Shown piece after piece: positions 37,579-48,540 of a DNA stretch of 64,000 bases. Position numbers and translations under genes: made by a program. Within the stretch, counting starts at the first letter, position 1. Every line of letters starts with the position of its first letter. The DNA comes from Bordetella genomosp. 5. Its GTDB lineage: Bacteria > Pseudomonadota > Gammaproteobacteria > Burkholderiales > Burkholderiaceae_B. The stretch covers positions 186,001 to 250,000 of the forward strand of contig NZ_NEVN01000008.1 of the NCBI RefSeq assembly GCF_002261475.1. Direction: 5' to 3'. Under the pieces are notes generated by a model. It saw only the letters and a program-made list of their open reading frames with translations. It was not told where the DNA came from and ran no database searches.

Positions 37579-40500
37579 TGCTCACCCACCCCACGAATCT
37601 CGGGCCGATACATATCCTCAGCCACCGTGGACGGCACGCTGTACCGACCCGGCGTCACTACGCGCGCCATGTAGAAGATGTCGACCCGGCCACGACCGAG
37701 CGACGCCGCCGCCACATAGCGATCATCGCGGAACTCGCGGTGCTTCAGGTTCGGGCTCGCCATGGCGTCGGCCACCCGCACCTTGCCGATCTGCCATTCA
37801 CGCATATCGGGGCTCTGCGACAGATTGAGGTTTTCGACCTCGATGCCGGCGGGCACCCGATCCACGATCAGCGCATCCGGGATGTACTGATTGGCTTCGG
37901 CCTGAATCCACACCACCAGCATGTCGCCGGTCTGCAGCATGCCACCATCCCACGGACGGCCGTCGGGGTAATACCAGCCCCGCTTGAGCCGGATGGTGTC
38001 GTTGCGCGGCGCGGGCGCCGTGAGCGGCGTGCCTTGTACGTCGAACTCGACGAAGAGCGCCTGGCTACCGTTGTTGCGCAGTTGCATGAGGCCGGCTTCG
38101 TCGCGGCTGACCGGAACGGTCAGGTCGCTGTTGCCGGTCAGGTTGCGCGAACCGCTGGCGCCCGTTTGCAGCATGGCTTCCCACGGCGTGTTGCGGTCAC
38201 CGCCCGCGGCCTTGGCCGCGACCAGCAGCGCATACTGCTCCTGCGTCGACAGATAGCTGCGGCTGCCGAGGCGGCCGTTGAGCTGATCGAGCAACGGCGA
38301 CGGATCCTGACCGGTCAACCCGTACTGATTGATCAGCGCGTACGACAAGGCGTAGTCACGCACGGCCGTGCCGTAGTCGCCGAGCCAATCGTCGTAGGAG
38401 GCGTTGCGGCGGGCGAAGCCATACGGGCGCTTCATGGCCTCGGCCAGCGCGGCCTTCATGCGGCCTTCGTCGCCCATCAGCTTGAACGCCACGGCCAGTT
38501 GCACGAGCGGCAGCGGCGAACGCACGCGGTCCTGGTAGCCGTCGTACAGCTGGCGCACCGTGGACAGCGGCGCCTTACCGTCGCGCGCCAGCACCAGCGC
38601 GGCCGCGGCCAGGCCGGCGAAGCGGCGATGATCCTCGCGCAGCACCTCGGTATTGACGTTGTCGTAGCGGCCGGTTTCGACGGCCGTACGCAGATTGGCC
38701 GACCAGGTGCCGAAGTTGCGCGAGGTCTGCTGCAGCTGCTCGAGCAGCCACGTGCGCGGGCGCTCGAGCGAGCTGTCGGGCACGGAGAAGCCGGCGTCGC
38801 GCGCGTCCTGCATGAAGGCGAGCGCATAGGCGGTCAGCCAGGTATCGCGCGACGAGGCGTTGCCCCACAGCGAATACGCGCCGGCGGCGTTGCGCATGCC
38901 GGACAGGCGCGCCAGCGCGCCGTCGATGCGCTTCTGCCGTTCGGCCTGCGGATGCGCCTTGATGCCGAAGCGCTTGGCGGTGGCGTCGTCGACCACGATC
39001 CACGGCATCGCGCCGCTGATGGTCTGCTCGGTGCACCCATACGGATACGTGAGCAGGCCTTCGATCATGCGATTCACGTTGATCGGCGGACGATTGGACA
39101 GCGTCATGGACATCGTGACCGAGTCCGCGAAATAGCTGCCCGTCCAGTCAGACGGCGCGTTCCACGTCTCGCCCGGGTTCAGGCGCACGCGGCGCACGCG
39201 GCGTTCGGCGGCATAGGCCGGCTGCACCTGCAGCACCGACTCGCGCACGATGTGCACAGGCTTGGCACCGCCCTCGCCGTCCACGGTCAGACGCATCAGG
39301 CCGAGGCCGTACGAGCCGGTGGTCGTGGCGACGAAGCGCAGCGTGGTGCGTTGCTTGTCCTTGAGCGTGACGGTGCGCGTGCTGTCGGCGATCGCCAGCG
39401 GGTCGAGGGCCTGCAGGCGCACCGTGATTTTCTGCGGCGCGCCGCTCAGGTTGGTGAGGTCGAGCGCCACGGCGGCCTGATCGCCCGGCGTAATGAAGCG
39501 CGGGGTATTCAGCTCGGCCACGATGGGAGCCGCGACGACCATTTCGGTATCGGCGCTGCCGTACTGCTCGTCGGTGAAGGCCACGGCCATCAGACGCAGC
39601 GTGCCGTTAAAATCGGGCAGATCCAGCGGGATCTCCGCCTCGCCCTGATCGTTCAGGCGCACGACGCCCGAGAACAGATCGACCAGCTTGACCTTCTTGG
39701 GCAGGCTGCGGCTGTCGCCACGCATGGCGGCGTCGCCGCCCCACTTCAGCTTGCCCTGCGTGCCGTCCATCTTCTCGATGAGCTTGCCGTACATATCGAG
39801 CAGCTCGGGCGCGTAGCGATGCTTGCCGAAGAAGAAGTCCAGCGGATCGGGCGTCGGGTACTGGTTGATGTTGAGAATCCCCACATCCACGGCCGACAAC
39901 GTGACGTGCGCGACCTTGTTCTGGGCGCCTTCGACCTTCACCTTGACCGGCACCTTCTGTTCGGGCTCGGTCTTTTGCGGCGCGGTAATCGCAACCTTGA
40001 GCTTGCGGTCACCACTGTCGATCGGCAGGAACGCCAGGCCCAGCGCGCGCGCCGGCGTGACGCGGTCGCCCTGGCTGCCCGGGCGGAACACCGTGGCCGC
40101 CACGTACAGATCATGACGCTTCCAGCTCGCGTCCACGGGAATCTCGACCTCGGTGCCCGCGGTCTTGACCGCGATCCACTTCGACCAGAGCATGCGGTCG
40201 CCTTCCACCGTGATCAGCGCCTGGCCGTCGTGCGGCGGGGTCAGCGTGAGCTTGACCGTGCTGCCCGGCTTGGCCGGCACGTCCGAGAGCTTCATCTGGA
40301 CGCGGTCGGGGCGATTGCCCATCGCGTCGGCGTCCTGGGCGCCCCAGCCGGCGTAGAAGCGATAGCGCAGCACTTCGCCGGTGTCGGGATCGGCCACTTC
40401 CAGACGATAGCGGCCATAGCGCACCGGCAGCGTCAGCGGCGTGCGCTCGCCGATATCGATGACGCGCGAATCTTCCAGGTCCTCGTTTTCGGTGTAACCG

Positions 40501-42767
40501 CTGTTCCAGCCGCGCTGGTCGTCGAAGCGCCAGTAGTACTGGCGATATTCGCGGTACAGGCGCATCTGCGCCCCCTGCACCGGCTGCGACACGCCCTGCG
40601 TATTCACGCGGGTGAGTTCGAAGCCGGCGGGCGCGCCTTCGCGTGCGACGTCGTTATCGAACAGCGGGCGCACGCCGATCAGCGTCTCGGCCGGCCAGAC
40701 GTTGCGCTCGATCGAGCGCACCACCGGGCGGCCGCCCGATTCCAGCAGGCTCGCGGACACGCGCACCTTCATGGGCGAACGCGTGCCGGCGGTCAGGGGA
40801 TCCACGTCGAGCGTGGCACGACCCTGCGCGTCGAGTTCCGTTTCGGGCAGCTCCTGGAACGCGCGACGGCTGTCGTCGGCCACGTCGCCGAAGACAAAGC
40901 CCGGCCACTGCTTGGGCAGCGCCTGACGGTCGCGACGCATCTGCAGGCTGGACAGCAGGCGGTTGCCGGCGGCGGGCGCGCCATAGAGGTAATCGCCCTG
41001 CACGTCGATCTGCCACTGCTCGTCGGACGTCAGCACGGGCTGCTCGGACGTGAGCGTGAGCTTCATGCGTTCGGGCAGGAACTCCTCGACCTGGAATTTC
41101 CAGGCGGCGTCGGGCACGCGCGAGGCCGGATCGACGCGCAGCTCCAGCGACCAGCTGCCCGTCTGGGCGTCGGCCGGGAGCTCGATCGATTGCTCGAGAT
41201 AATTGGGCGTGTCTTTCTGCGGTTGCCACAGCGACGTGCGGACGGTGCGGCCATCGGGACGCTTGAGCGTCGCGGTCAGCGGCGCCGTCTTGATCGGGCG
41301 GCCGTCGGGATCGCGCGGCAACACCGACACATGGAAGGTTTCGCCAGGGCGATAGAGGTTGCGCCCGGAGTAGACGAACAGATTGTTGTTGCGCGACGGA
41401 TGCCCGCCGATGTCGAACTCCGACAGGTCGAGCGCGGGTTCGCCCAGCGCCAGCACCGTCATCTCCTTGCCGCGCGAGGCGCGCAGCACGCGCGCGTTGG
41501 CGTGGCTGCCGTCGAACCGGACATGACCGGTCGCGTCGGACGCGGCCTTGGCGAGGGACTTGCCCGCGCCGTCGACCAGCTCGACCTGCACGCCGCTCAC
41601 GGGCTCGCCCGACTTGAGCGACACCGTGTAGGCCTCGGTGCGGTCCGGGTACCGACGGGTGTGCAGACCGATATCGCTCACATAGAAGTACGTGACCTGA
41701 TACTCGTAGCGGAAGCGGCCGGGCTGGCTCATGACGGCCACGTAAATGCCCGGCTCCTGGAGCTCTTTGATGCCCTCGACCGGCAGGAACGTGACATGGC
41801 GGCGATTCGGCTTGTCGTCGGTGACGAATCGGCCCTGATACGCGCTTTCGGTCAGGCTGTGCAGCCGGTCCAGATCCCAGTTGCTCACCAGGCCCTTGAG
41901 GCTGCGGTTGTCGGAATAGCGCCAGCTATCCTCTTCGTCGCCCTCGCCCTCGCCGGCGCCTTCGCTTTCGTCGTCGCTATCGCGCACGGTCGAACGGCCG
42001 ACGCCCAGCACCGTGTCGAAGAACTCGGGCACGCGCTGCGGATTCACGCGCAGAAACTGCACGTCCACTTCCGGCATGTTCACGGTCGTGACGGGCAACC
42101 CGCCATTCTGGCCCGCCGGCAGCACGACGCCGCGGCTCGCGAAATAGAACGAGGGCGGCATGGCTTCGGTCGGCACGTCGCAGCGGATGGCCTCGCCCAG
42201 TTTGGACGAACCCGTGCTCAGATCGCCCGCGACCTTGACGGCGTAGTTGCGCAGCGGCTGTACATAGGGAAAGTACGCCACGCGGGGATTGTCGCCAATG
42301 ACCCAGCTGCCTTCGACGGCCTTGCCCTTGGGCAGGGTGTCGGCGGCGCGTACGTTGCCGGGTTGGGTCGAGTCGCTGGCCGGCTGAGGACCGCCTTCCT
42401 TCTTGGCGGCGCCGCTATCGACGACCTGGATGTGTTTGTTCAGCGTCGTCTTGCGATCGAGCGGCTGGGTGAAGGTCACCGCCAGCGCGAGCGAGTCGTT
42501 GTACTGGCGCGCCTGGCACGAGAGCACTGCGAACGGGTCGGGTTTGCCGATATTGGCCTGCGCGGGCGGCGTCGCGCCCGGGCTTGCGGCCGGGGGGCTC
42601 GCACCCTCGCCCGGCGGCTTGGCCGCGGGAGCAGTTACCGCCGGGGGATTGCTTCCCGGCGCGGGCTCGGACTTCTGCTGTCCAAACCACCATCCCAACC
42701 CAAGGGCGGCCGCAACGATCGCTACGGCGCCGACCGCAATCGCGGTCTTGTTGTTCTTTGCACTCAA
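37533..42767 (-). CDS. Bacterial alpha-2-macroglobulin (YfhM-like)
   Basis: 1744 residues. These large periplasmic protease traps are thought to protect the envelope when it is breached, with PBP1C as repair enzyme. The N-terminus has a membrane anchor ([18 protein letters not shown]) rather than a lipobox, then a Pro/Ala linker. The thioester motif is YGCTEQ near residue 1245 (usual form CLEQ), in the [11 protein letters not shown] context, so the Cys and Gln needed for the thioester are kept. A very acidic insert ([18 protein letters not shown]) occurs near residue 270. The start is a TTG with AGAGGTG upstream. Confidence 0.93.
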   Translation of the reverse strand: MSAKNNKTAIAVGAVAIVAAALGLGWWFGQQKSEPAPGSNPPAVTAPAAKPPGEGASPPAASPGATPPAQANIGKPDPFAVLSCQARQYNDSLALAVTFTQPLDRKTTLNKHIQVVDSGAAKKEGGPQPASDSTQPGNVRAADTLPKGKAVEGSWVIGDNPRVAYFPYVQPLRNYAVKVAGDLSTGSSKLGEAIRCDVPTEAMPPSFYFASRGVVLPAGQNGGLPVTTVNMPEVDVQFLRVNPQRVPEFFDTVLGVGRSTVRDSDDESEGAGEGEGDEEDSWRYSDNRSLKGLVSNWDLDRLHSLTESAYQGRFVTDDKPNRRHVTFLPVEGIKELQEPGIYVAVMSQPGRFRYEYQVTYFYVSDIGLHTRRYPDRTEAYTVSLKSGEPVSGVQVELVDGAGKSLAKAASDATGHVRFDGSHANARVLRASRGKEMTVLALGEPALDLSEFDIGGHPSRNNNLFVYSGRNLYRPGETFHVSVLPRDPDGRPIKTAPLTATLKRPDGRTVRTSLWQPQKDTPNYLEQSIELPADAQTGSWSLELRVDPASRVPDAAWKFQVEEFLPERMKLTLTSEQPVLTSDEQWQIDVQGDYLYGAPAAGNRLLSSLQMRRDRQALPKQWPGFVFGDVADDSRRAFQELPETELDAQGRATLDVDPLTAGTRSPMKVRVSASLLESGGRPVVRSIERNVWPAETLIGVRPLFDNDVAREGAPAGFELTRVNTQGVSQPVQGAQMRLYREYRQYYWRFDDQRGWNSGYTENEDLEDSRVIDIGERTPLTLPVRYGRYRLEVADPDTGEVLRYRFYAGWGAQDADAMGNRPDRVQMKLSDVPAKPGSTVKLTLTPPHDGQALITVEGDRMLWSKWIAVKTAGTEVEIPVDASWKRHDLYVAATVFRPGSQGDRVTPARALGLAFLPIDSGDRKLKVAITAPQKTEPEQKVPVKVKVEGAQNKVAHVTLSAVDVGILNINQYPTPDPLDFFFGKHRYAPELLDMYGKLIEKMDGTQGKLKWGGDAAMRGDSRSLPKKVKLVDLFSGVVRLNDQGEAEIPLDLPDFNGTLRLMAVAFTDEQYGSADTEMVVAAPIVAELNTPRFITPGDQAAVALDLTNLSGAPQKITVRLQALDPLAIADSTRTVTLKDKQRTTLRFVATTTGSYGLGLMRLTVDGEGGAKPVHIVRESVLQVQPAYAAERRVRRVRLNPGETWNAPSDWTGSYFADSVTMSMTLSNRPPINVNRMIEGLLTYPYGCTEQTISGAMPWIVVDDATAKRFGIKAHPQAERQKRIDGALARLSGMRNAAGAYSLWGNASSRDTWLTAYALAFMQDARDAGFSVPDSSLERPRTWLLEQLQQTSRNFGTWSANLRTAVETGRYDNVNTEVLREDHRRFAGLAAAALVLARDGKAPLSTVRQLYDGYQDRVRSPLPLVQLAVAFKLMGDEGRMKAALAEAMKRPYGFARRNASYDDWLGDYGTAVRDYALSYALINQYGLTGQDPSPLLDQLNGRLGSRSYLSTQEQYALLVAAKAAGGDRNTPWEAMLQTGASGSRNLTGNSDLTVPVSRDEAGLMQLRNNGSQALFVEFDVQGTPLTAPAPRNDTIRLKRGWYYPDGRPWDGGMLQTGDMLVVWIQAEANQYIPDALIVDRVPAGIEVENLNLSQSPDMREWQIGKVRVADAMASPNLKHREFRDDRYVAAASLGRGRVDIFYMARVVTPGRYSVPSTVAEDMYRPEIRGVGEQWATVEIRDRAAKRP

Positions 42768-42868
42768 GGCACACCTCTATGGTGACGAGATACCGCCGAC
42801 GTCGCGCCCCTCGCGCCACGTCCGTCTTGCTATAGAGCCGGTGGCCCGCACCGAAGGCACGAGCCCAA

Positions 42869-42890
42869 CGGCCGCACGAACGTGCGGCCG
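42869..42890 (-). terminator. Hairpin after clpS
   Basis: A perfect 10-bp inverted repeat (CGGCCGCACG / CGTGCGGCCG) starts 53 bases past the clpS stop codon. There is no T-run; it could be a weak terminator or processing site between clpS and the macroglobulin gene. Confidence 0.5.
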
Positions 42891-42942
42891 ATGTAGAGCA
42901 TGTCAGATTGCCACGTGCGATCGCCGCACGAACTACAAGGCC

Positions 42943-43257
42943 TCAGACGGGTTCCATCACACACTGCAACGGATGTTGCCGAGCCCGCGCGTACTGAGCG
43001 ACCTGCGCAATACGCGTGGCCGCCAGATCTCGCGGATAAACCCCACAGATCCCGCGTCCTTCATGGTGGACCTGCAACATGATGCGGGTCGCCTCTTCTT
43101 GATTCTTGCCGAAGAATTTCTGCAGGACCTTCACCACGAATTCCATGGGGGTGTAATCGTCGTTCAACAACACGACCTGGTACATGGGCGGCGGCGCGGT
43201 CTTTGCCGGCTGCTTTTCCACGACCACATCATTCTGGGAATCCAAGGTAGAACTCAT
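42943..43257 (-). CDS. clpS: ATP-dependent Clp protease adaptor ClpS
   Basis: 104 residues. ClpS binds proteins with destabilising N-terminal residues and hands them to ClpA. The flexible N-terminal tail and the core [20 protein letters not shown] with [19 protein letters not shown] are diagnostic. Normally directly ahead of clpA; here the macroglobulin and pbpC genes intervene. Divergent from the cold-shock gene. Confidence 0.96.
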   Translation of the reverse strand: MSSTLDSQNDVVVEKQPAKTAPPPMYQVVLLNDDYTPMEFVVKVLQKFFGKNQEEATRIMLQVHHEGRGICGVYPRDLAATRIAQVAQYARARQHPLQCVMEPV

Positions 43258-43479
43258 AGGGCGGCTATTCTATTTAATCGGCCAAATTCAATCGCGATAC
43301 TTACGCAAACTTACACGCAGAAATGCGTAGTTTCCATACTTGACGACGGAAAGAAAAGGAGCGCATTATCCACGCATTCGGCGGCCTTTCAACTCGTTGA
43401 AAGCGCAACCGTAACCCGGAAGGGCGGCACGCTGGGCGACAGCCCTTTCGTCCACATACGATTCAATGAGGCAGTCCGC

Positions 43480-43725
43480 ATGTCTGATACGACCGCACCC
43501 ACTGTCCAAGGGGACAATCCTAAATCGACGGGCACCGTCAAATGGTTTAACGATGCAAAGGGTTTTGGCTTCATTACTCCGGATGACGGAGGTGAAGATC
43601 TCTTCGCACATTTTTCGTCAATCCAGATGAACGGGTTCAAAACCCTAAAAGAAGGCCAGAAAGTCTCTTTCGAGATTATTCAAGGTCCCAAGGGCAAACA
43701 GGCTTTGAATATTACGTCGGCTTGA
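43480..43725 (+). CDS. Cold-shock domain protein
   Basis: 81 residues, a single OB-fold that binds RNA or single-stranded DNA. RNP1 (KGFGFI) and RNP2 (DLFAHF) are intact in [20 protein letters not shown]. About 14 extra residues precede the usual CspA start, which may be a genuine tail as GAGG lies ahead of this ATG. The 220-base leader shared with divergent clpS is long, as in regulated csp genes. Which Csp paralogue it is cannot be told. Confidence 0.95.
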   Translation: MSDTTAPTVQGDNPKSTGTVKWFNDAKGFGFITPDDGGEDLFAHFSSIQMNGFKTLKEGQKVSFEIIQGPKGKQALNITSA

Positions 43726-43776
43726 TTCCGGGCAGTGCGTGATACGCACGCTGGTCGTCACCGGTATTGACTCTGA

Positions 43777-43804
43777 GGCGGGGCGCGAGCCCCGCCTTTC
43801 TCAT
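43777..43804 (+). terminator. Intrinsic terminator after csp
   Basis: An 8-bp GGCGGGGC / GCCCCGCC stem with a GCGA loop is followed by TTTCTCATTT. Confidence 0.88.
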
Positions 43805-44114
43805 TTGCACGACGCACGCCGGCGGTTATAAACCCACCCGGCCATCGCTGCGCCCGCAAATCGCGCCCCTACCGCACCGGCGTCACATGCTCGCGCCAGC
43901 CTCTATTCTAGGGGGCAGCGGCGGTTCCCGCCACGCGAACCGCAAATCGTACCGCCGGCCGCACCTCGCCGGCCGCACCTCGCCAGCCTTGGCAAGATCA
44001 CCTCGCATCCCCCGGCCCGCTTCGATCCGGCCCGAATCCACCGATCCGAGGCGGGCTTGTGGTTCAATGAGGCCGCCCGCGCGCTCGCGCACGAACCCGC
44101 ACCTACGCCGCACC
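43805..44114. other. Intergenic region before the DUF192 gene
   Basis: No gene is seen. Two perfect tandem copies of a 14-bp unit, GCCGGCCGCACCTC, lie at 43954-43981, with a third partial copy after them. The open frame that runs through from 43767 lacks any recognisable protein character. Confidence 0.4.
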
Positions 44115-44579
44115 ATGCCCCTGCCCTTCGTCTCGTCCGCCCGCTCTCTTCTGCGTTCGCTCGTTCTCGCCGCCAGCGCGCTGCTGCCGCTGGCCGCCTC
44201 GGCCCAGTCCGCGCAACCGCGCCTGCCCGTGACCCAGCTCTCGGCGGGCATCCACGTGATCCAGGCCGAGCTCGCGAATACGGACCAGAAGCGTCAGATC
44301 GGCCTGATGGGCCGCACCGAGTTGCCCGGCAACGAAGGCATGCTGTTCGTTTTCGAAGCCCCGGACATGCAGTGCTTCTGGATGCGCAATACGCTGATTC
44401 CGCTGTCGATCGCGTTCATCGCCGATGACGGCACCGTGACCAATATCGAAGATATGGCGCCGCGAACCGAAAACTCGCACTGCTCGCGCAAGCCGGTGCG
44501 TTATGCGCTGGAGATGGCCCAGGGCTGGTTCGCACGCCATGGCCTGAAGGCGGGCTCGAAGATCGACGGCCTGCCCTGA
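44115..44579 (+). CDS. Secreted DUF192 protein
   Basis: 154 residues with a signal peptide (RSLLRSLVLAASALLPLAAS, then AQS). The mature domain carries the DUF192 pattern RQIGLMGRTELPGNEGMLFV, MQCFWMRNTLIPLSIAFI and the C-terminal YALEMAQGWFARHGLKAGSK. These proteins are small beta-barrels of unknown function exported to the periplasm. The gene stands alone between terminators. Confidence 0.9.
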   Translation: MPLPFVSSARSLLRSLVLAASALLPLAASAQSAQPRLPVTQLSAGIHVIQAELANTDQKRQIGLMGRTELPGNEGMLFVFEAPDMQCFWMRNTLIPLSIAFIADDGTVTNIEDMAPRTENSHCSRKPVRYALEMAQGWFARHGLKAGSKIDGLP

Positions 44580-44611
44580 GCGCGCGCGTCGGCCCATCGC
44601 TCTTCACGAAC

Positions 44612-44644
44612 AAAGGCCCGGGATGTCCCGGGCCTCTGTTTTTT
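44612..44644 (+). terminator. Intrinsic terminator after the DUF192 gene
   Basis: AGGCCCGGG / CCCGGGCCT with a 4-base loop is followed by CTG and eight T residues. It also lies 40 bases past the convergent thiolase gene. Confidence 0.9.
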
Positions 44645-44685
44645 GAGGTGGCGCGAGCCACCCCTGAACGGCGATCCGAATCGGA

Positions 44686-45891
44686 TCAGACGCGCTCGAC
44701 GATGAGGGCAATACCCTGGCCCACGCCGATGCACATGGTGCACAGCGCGTAGCGGCCGCCGGTGCGGTGCAGCTGGTTGATGGCCGTGGTGGCCAGACGC
44801 GCGCCGCTGGCGCCCAGCGGATGGCCCAGTGCGATCGCACCGCCGTTGGGGTTCACGCGCGGGTCGTTGTCGTCCAGACCGAGGTCACGCATCACGGCCA
44901 GGCCCTGCGCGGCAAAGGCTTCGTTCAGTTCGATCACGTCCATCTGAGCCAGCGTGAGGCCCGTCTGCGCCAGCACCTTGCGGGTGGCCGGAGCGGGACC
45001 CATGCCCATGATGCGCGGCGCGACGCCGGCGGTGGCCATGCCGATCACGCGAGCGCGCGGGGTGAGGCCGTGACGGGCCGCCGATTTTTCGTCCGCCAGC
45101 AGCAGGGCCACGGCGCCGTCGTTCACGCCAGACGCATTGCCGGCCGTGACCGAACCGCCTTCGCGCACCACGCCCTTGAGCTTGGCCAGCGCTTCGAGGC
45201 TGGTTTCGCGCGGGTGTTCATCGACGCCCACGATGACCGGATCGCCCTTGCGCTGGGCGATCGACACCGGCACGATCTCGGCGTCGAACACGCCTTCTTT
45301 CTGGGCACGGGCGGTCTTTTGCTGGCTGGCCAGCGCAAATTTGTCTTGGTCTTCGCGGCTGATCTTGTAGTCGTCGGCGACGTTTTCGGCGGTCTCCGGC
45401 ATGGAGTCCACGCCGTACTGCGCCTTCATCAGCTTGTTGACGAAGCGCCAGCCGATGGTCGTGTCGTAGATGGCCGCGTTGCGCGAGAAGGCCGAGTCGG
45501 CCTTGCCCATGACGAACGGAGCGCGGCTCATGCTCTCGACGCCACCGGCCAGCATCAGCGCCGCTTCGCCCGCACGAATCGCACGAGCGGCGGTGCCGAT
45601 GGCGTCCAGACCCGAACCGCAGAGGCGGTTGACGGTGGAGCCCGGCACGTCGACCGGCAGACCGGCCAGCAGCGTGGCCATGTGCGCGACGTTGCGGTTG
45701 TCTTCACCGGCCTGGTTGGCGCAGCCGAAAATCGTGTCGTCCAGCTCTTCCCAACGCACGTTGGGATTGCGGGCCATCAGGGCCTTGATGGGAATCGCGG
45801 CCAGATCGTCGGCGCGCACCGAAGAGAGCGCACCGCCGTAGCGGCCAAAGGGAGTACGGATCGCGTCACAGATAAAGGCATGCACAGTCAT
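44686..45891 (-). CDS. pcaF: 3-oxoadipyl-CoA thiolase
   Basis: 401 residues. It cleaves 3-oxoadipyl-CoA to succinyl-CoA and acetyl-CoA at the end of the beta-ketoadipate pathway. The N-terminal [20 protein letters not shown] is characteristic of PcaF/PaaJ-type thiolases. Catalytic residues Cys91 ([10 protein letters not shown]), His357 ([12 protein letters not shown]) and Cys387 ([11 protein letters not shown]) are in place. No other pca or paa genes are near, so the pathway (protocatechuate or phenylacetate) is not fixed by context; a general acetyl-CoA acetyltransferase is less likely. Confidence 0.9.
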   Translation of the reverse strand: MTVHAFICDAIRTPFGRYGGALSSVRADDLAAIPIKALMARNPNVRWEELDDTIFGCANQAGEDNRNVAHMATLLAGLPVDVPGSTVNRLCGSGLDAIGTAARAIRAGEAALMLAGGVESMSRAPFVMGKADSAFSRNAAIYDTTIGWRFVNKLMKAQYGVDSMPETAENVADDYKISREDQDKFALASQQKTARAQKEGVFDAEIVPVSIAQRKGDPVIVGVDEHPRETSLEALAKLKGVVREGGSVTAGNASGVNDGAVALLLADEKSAARHGLTPRARVIGMATAGVAPRIMGMGPAPATRKVLAQTGLTLAQMDVIELNEAFAAQGLAVMRDLGLDDNDPRVNPNGGAIALGHPLGASGARLATTAINQLHRTGGRYALCTMCIGVGQGIALIVERV

Positions 45892-46073
45892 GGCGAGCTC
45901 GATGTGAGGGAAGTCGGACAATGCGGGGCATGTTACCGCAGGGTTTCAGGCGCCACCTTGGTGCAAACGCGGGATGTCCGTTCAGCGGACGCTGTCTAGC
46001 CACTGGACATCCGGCCCCGACTCGGTGCGGCCCTGCACCGTGCCGGCCCATGCGCCGCCCGGCGCCGGCACCA

Positions 46074-46103
46074 TGACAAACGGCCCGGCGCAGGGCCGGG
46101 CCG
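46074..46103 (-). terminator. Terminator after sodB
   Basis: On the minus strand CGGCCCGGC pairs with GCCGGGCCG and is followed by TTTGTC, 43 bases past the sodB stop. Confidence 0.7.
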
Positions 46104-46146
46104 TCGCGGTGTCCGGCCAGGCCGGACACACGGGAACACGCATCGA

Positions 46147-46725
46147 TCAGGCGAAGTTCTTCGCGGCGAATTCCCAGTTCACCAGTGCCCAGAAGTTTTC
46201 CAGGTACTTGGGACGGGCATTGCGGTAGTCGATGTAGTAGGCGTGTTCCCAGACATCACAGGTCAGCAGCGGCTTGTCGGCCGTGGTGAGCGGCGTGGCG
46301 GCGTTGCTGGTGTTCACGATGTCGACGGAGCCGTCGGCCTTCTTGACCAGCCAGGTCCAGCCCGAACCGAAGTTGCCGGCGGCCGACTTGTTGAAGGCTT
46401 CCTTGAAAGCGTCGAAGCTGCCGAACTTGGCCTTGATGGCATCGGCCAGGGCGCCGGTGGGCTCGCCGCCGCCGTTGGGCGAGAGGCTGTGCCAGTAGAA
46501 CGTGTGGTTCCAGATCTGGGCCGCGTTGTTGAACACGCCGCCGGAGGACTTCTTGACGATGTCTTCGAGCGAGGCGTTTTCGAATTCGGTGCCCGGAATC
46601 AGGTTGTTCAGGTTCGTGACGTAGGTCTGGTGATGCTTGCCGTAGTGGAATTCCAGCGTCTCTTGGGAGATGTGCGGAGCCAGCGCGTCGAGCGCGTACG
46701 GCAGAGGGGGAAGAGTATGTGCCAT
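46147..46725 (-). CDS. sodB: Iron superoxide dismutase
   Basis: 192 residues, cytoplasmic, dismutes superoxide. Metal ligands are His27, His74, Asp157 and His161 ([18 protein letters not shown]). Gln70 in [15 protein letters not shown] is the iron-type second-shell residue; manganese enzymes have it elsewhere. Starts [20 protein letters not shown]. It lies about 90 bases after xseA on the same strand. Confidence 0.97.
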   Translation of the reverse strand: MAHTLPPLPYALDALAPHISQETLEFHYGKHHQTYVTNLNNLIPGTEFENASLEDIVKKSSGGVFNNAAQIWNHTFYWHSLSPNGGGEPTGALADAIKAKFGSFDAFKEAFNKSAAGNFGSGWTWLVKKADGSVDIVNTSNAATPLTTADKPLLTCDVWEHAYYIDYRNARPKYLENFWALVNWEFAAKNFA

Positions 46726-46818
46726 CGTCGATTCCTTCTGTTGTGGGTGCACGATCAAGCCGGGACATTGTATCGGCAGTTCATGCCACCACCACGCTTA
46801 ACCCCGCGTTGGCGTGGG

Positions 46819-48186
46819 TTAAGGGACGGGGCGGTCGGGCTCGGCGGACACCACGTCGGCCTCGGCGCGGCCGCGGGCCAGATCGATGCGCACACGGTCG
46901 CCGGCATGCATCGCGGCAGCGTCGGTCAGGATGGCGCCCTGCGCATCGCGCACGATGGCATAGCCGCGTTGCAGCGTGTTGTCGGGGTCGAGCGCGCGCA
47001 GATGCGCGGCCACCGCCGCCAGACGACGCTCGGCGCCGTCGATGCCCTGACGCTGCGTGCGGGCCAGGCGCGCCACCACGCGCTCGAGCCGCTCGCCAGC
47101 GCGCGCGGTGTCGGGCACGCGGCGCGCCAGGCGCTGCATCAGCACCTGCAGACGACTCTGGCGCTGCTGCGCCGGCCGCTGCCCGGCCGCCGCCAGGCGG
47201 TGCCGCAGCGTATTGAGCCGCTCGCGCTGGTGCGCCAGGCGCTGGGCGGGTGAAATCAGTTGGGCCGCGGCCCGGTCCAGCCGCTGCGCGGCCTGGTCGA
47301 GACGGCGCTCCTGCGCACGCATCAGCCGCTGCGCCGCGTGGCGGGTCGCGCCGAGCAGGTCTTCGCGCGGCACGCAGGCCAGTTCGGCCGCGGCCGTGGG
47401 CGTGGGCGCGCGCAGGTCCGCCACGAAGTCGGCAATCGTGAAATCCGTCTCGTGGCCCACACCGCAAATGACGGGAATCGCGCTGGAGGCGATCGCCCGC
47501 GCGAGGTCTTCGTCGTTGAAGCTCCAGAGGTCTTCGATGCTGCCGCCGCCCCGCACCAGCAGCAGCGTGTCGACCTCGGCGCGCGCATTGGCGCGCTGCA
47601 GCTGAGCCGTCAGGCGGGGCGCGGAATCTGCGCCCTGCACGGGCGCCGGATAGATGACCACGGGAACCTGCGGCGCACGGCGCGCCAGGGCAGACAGCAC
47701 GTCGCGCAGCGCGGCGGCGTGAAGCGATGTGATCACGCCGATGGCCCGCGGCAGACGCAGCGGCGTGCGCTTGACCTCGGCGTCGAACAGCCCTTCCCCC
47801 GCCAGCTTTTCTTTCAGGCGCAGGAAGGTTTCGTAGAGGTTGCCGACGCCGGCGCGACGCATCGCATCGGCCTGAAGCTGATAATCCCCGCGCGGCTCGT
47901 AGAGCGACACCCGGGCACGCACCTCGACCTGATCACCCGGCCGCGGCACGAAGCCGACTGACTGCGCCCGCCCGCGGAACATCACCGTGCGCACGGCGGC
48001 GCGGCTGTCCTTGAGGGTGAAATACCAGTGGCCGGAGGCCGCCTGCGTGAAATTGGAGACCTCGCCGCGAACCCACAGCGCAGGCACGCTGCGCTCCAGC
48101 AGCTGGCCTACGGCCTGGTTCAACTGGGCAACCGACAGGATTTCCCGCGTAAATGCGTCATCTGTGACAGCAAATCCAATTGTCAT
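46819..48186 (-). CDS. xseA: Exodeoxyribonuclease VII large subunit
   Basis: 455 residues. An N-terminal OB fold (about 1-110, with VRGEVSNFTQAASGHWYFTL) is followed by the catalytic domain (GVITSLHAAALRDVLSALAR, VRGGGSIEDLWSFNDEDLAR and CGVGHETDFTIADFVADLRA) and a long coiled-coil rich in Gln/Arg. With XseB it degrades single-stranded DNA. The small subunit gene is not in the window. Divergent from exbB. Confidence 0.96.
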   Translation of the reverse strand: MTIGFAVTDDAFTREILSVAQLNQAVGQLLERSVPALWVRGEVSNFTQAASGHWYFTLKDSRAAVRTVMFRGRAQSVGFVPRPGDQVEVRARVSLYEPRGDYQLQADAMRRAGVGNLYETFLRLKEKLAGEGLFDAEVKRTPLRLPRAIGVITSLHAAALRDVLSALARRAPQVPVVIYPAPVQGADSAPRLTAQLQRANARAEVDTLLLVRGGGSIEDLWSFNDEDLARAIASSAIPVICGVGHETDFTIADFVADLRAPTPTAAAELACVPREDLLGATRHAAQRLMRAQERRLDQAAQRLDRAAAQLISPAQRLAHQRERLNTLRHRLAAAGQRPAQQRQSRLQVLMQRLARRVPDTARAGERLERVVARLARTQRQGIDGAERRLAAVAAHLRALDPDNTLQRGYAIVRDAQGAILTDAAAMHAGDRVRIDLARGRAEADVVSAEPDRPVP

Positions 48187-48540
48187 GAGGCTTCCAAAGG
48201 GGATATATGTCCACAGGCCCGGTTTGACGGGCTCGCATGATACCTCAAATTTGAAAACGCGCCAGTGGCTGCCCGGAACGCCAGCGTTTTCCGTGCAAGC
48301 ACTTGATTTAATAGAGAAATAAAGAGAAAGGCTTGCGCACGTTTCGTGCCCACCCTAGCGCGGAACCAGCGTAGATGCGCGTTTCCGGGAAGTTTTACAC
48401 AGAATTATCCACAGAATCTGTGGATAGTTTTGATCCGTCCCTACTTGCCTGCGGGCTGGGCGCCCGTTACAGTTCGGCCTTGGACAAGGCTGGCGTGCCA
48501 CGCGCGCCTCCACGCCTGTCTTCCGCCCTGGAGCTCCCTT
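48187..48540. other. Divergent intergenic region xseA/exbB
   Basis: No gene. It must hold promoters in both directions; the most notable sequence is a pair of inverted DnaA boxes (48405-48427, separate entry). An AT-rich stretch at about 48300-48335 is a candidate promoter area, without clear hexamers. Confidence 0.45.
48405..48427. promoter_or_regulatory. Inverted pair of DnaA boxes
   Basis: TTATCCACA (48405-48413) is a perfect DnaA box, and TGTGGATAG (48419-48427) is the reverse complement of CTATCCACA, one mismatch from consensus. Together they form the palindrome TATCCACAG-AAT-CTGTGGATA. A weaker TTTTACACA lies just upstream. About 115 bases ahead of exbB. Confidence 0.65.

Noticed and set aside
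37518-42785. A 1755-codon open frame on the plus strand opposite the macroglobulin gene
   Set aside because: It mirrors the real gene codon by codon, as happens in GC-rich DNA, and its His/Arg/Gly/Ala-rich translation has no domain.
43767-44114. N-terminal extension of the DUF192 frame
   Set aside because: It starts in the csp terminator, includes tandem DNA repeats, and would bury the signal peptide.
48405-48427. Replication origin suggested by DnaA boxes
   Set aside because: Only two or three boxes, and no dnaA, dnaN, gyrB, rpmH or clear AT-rich unwinding region nearby.
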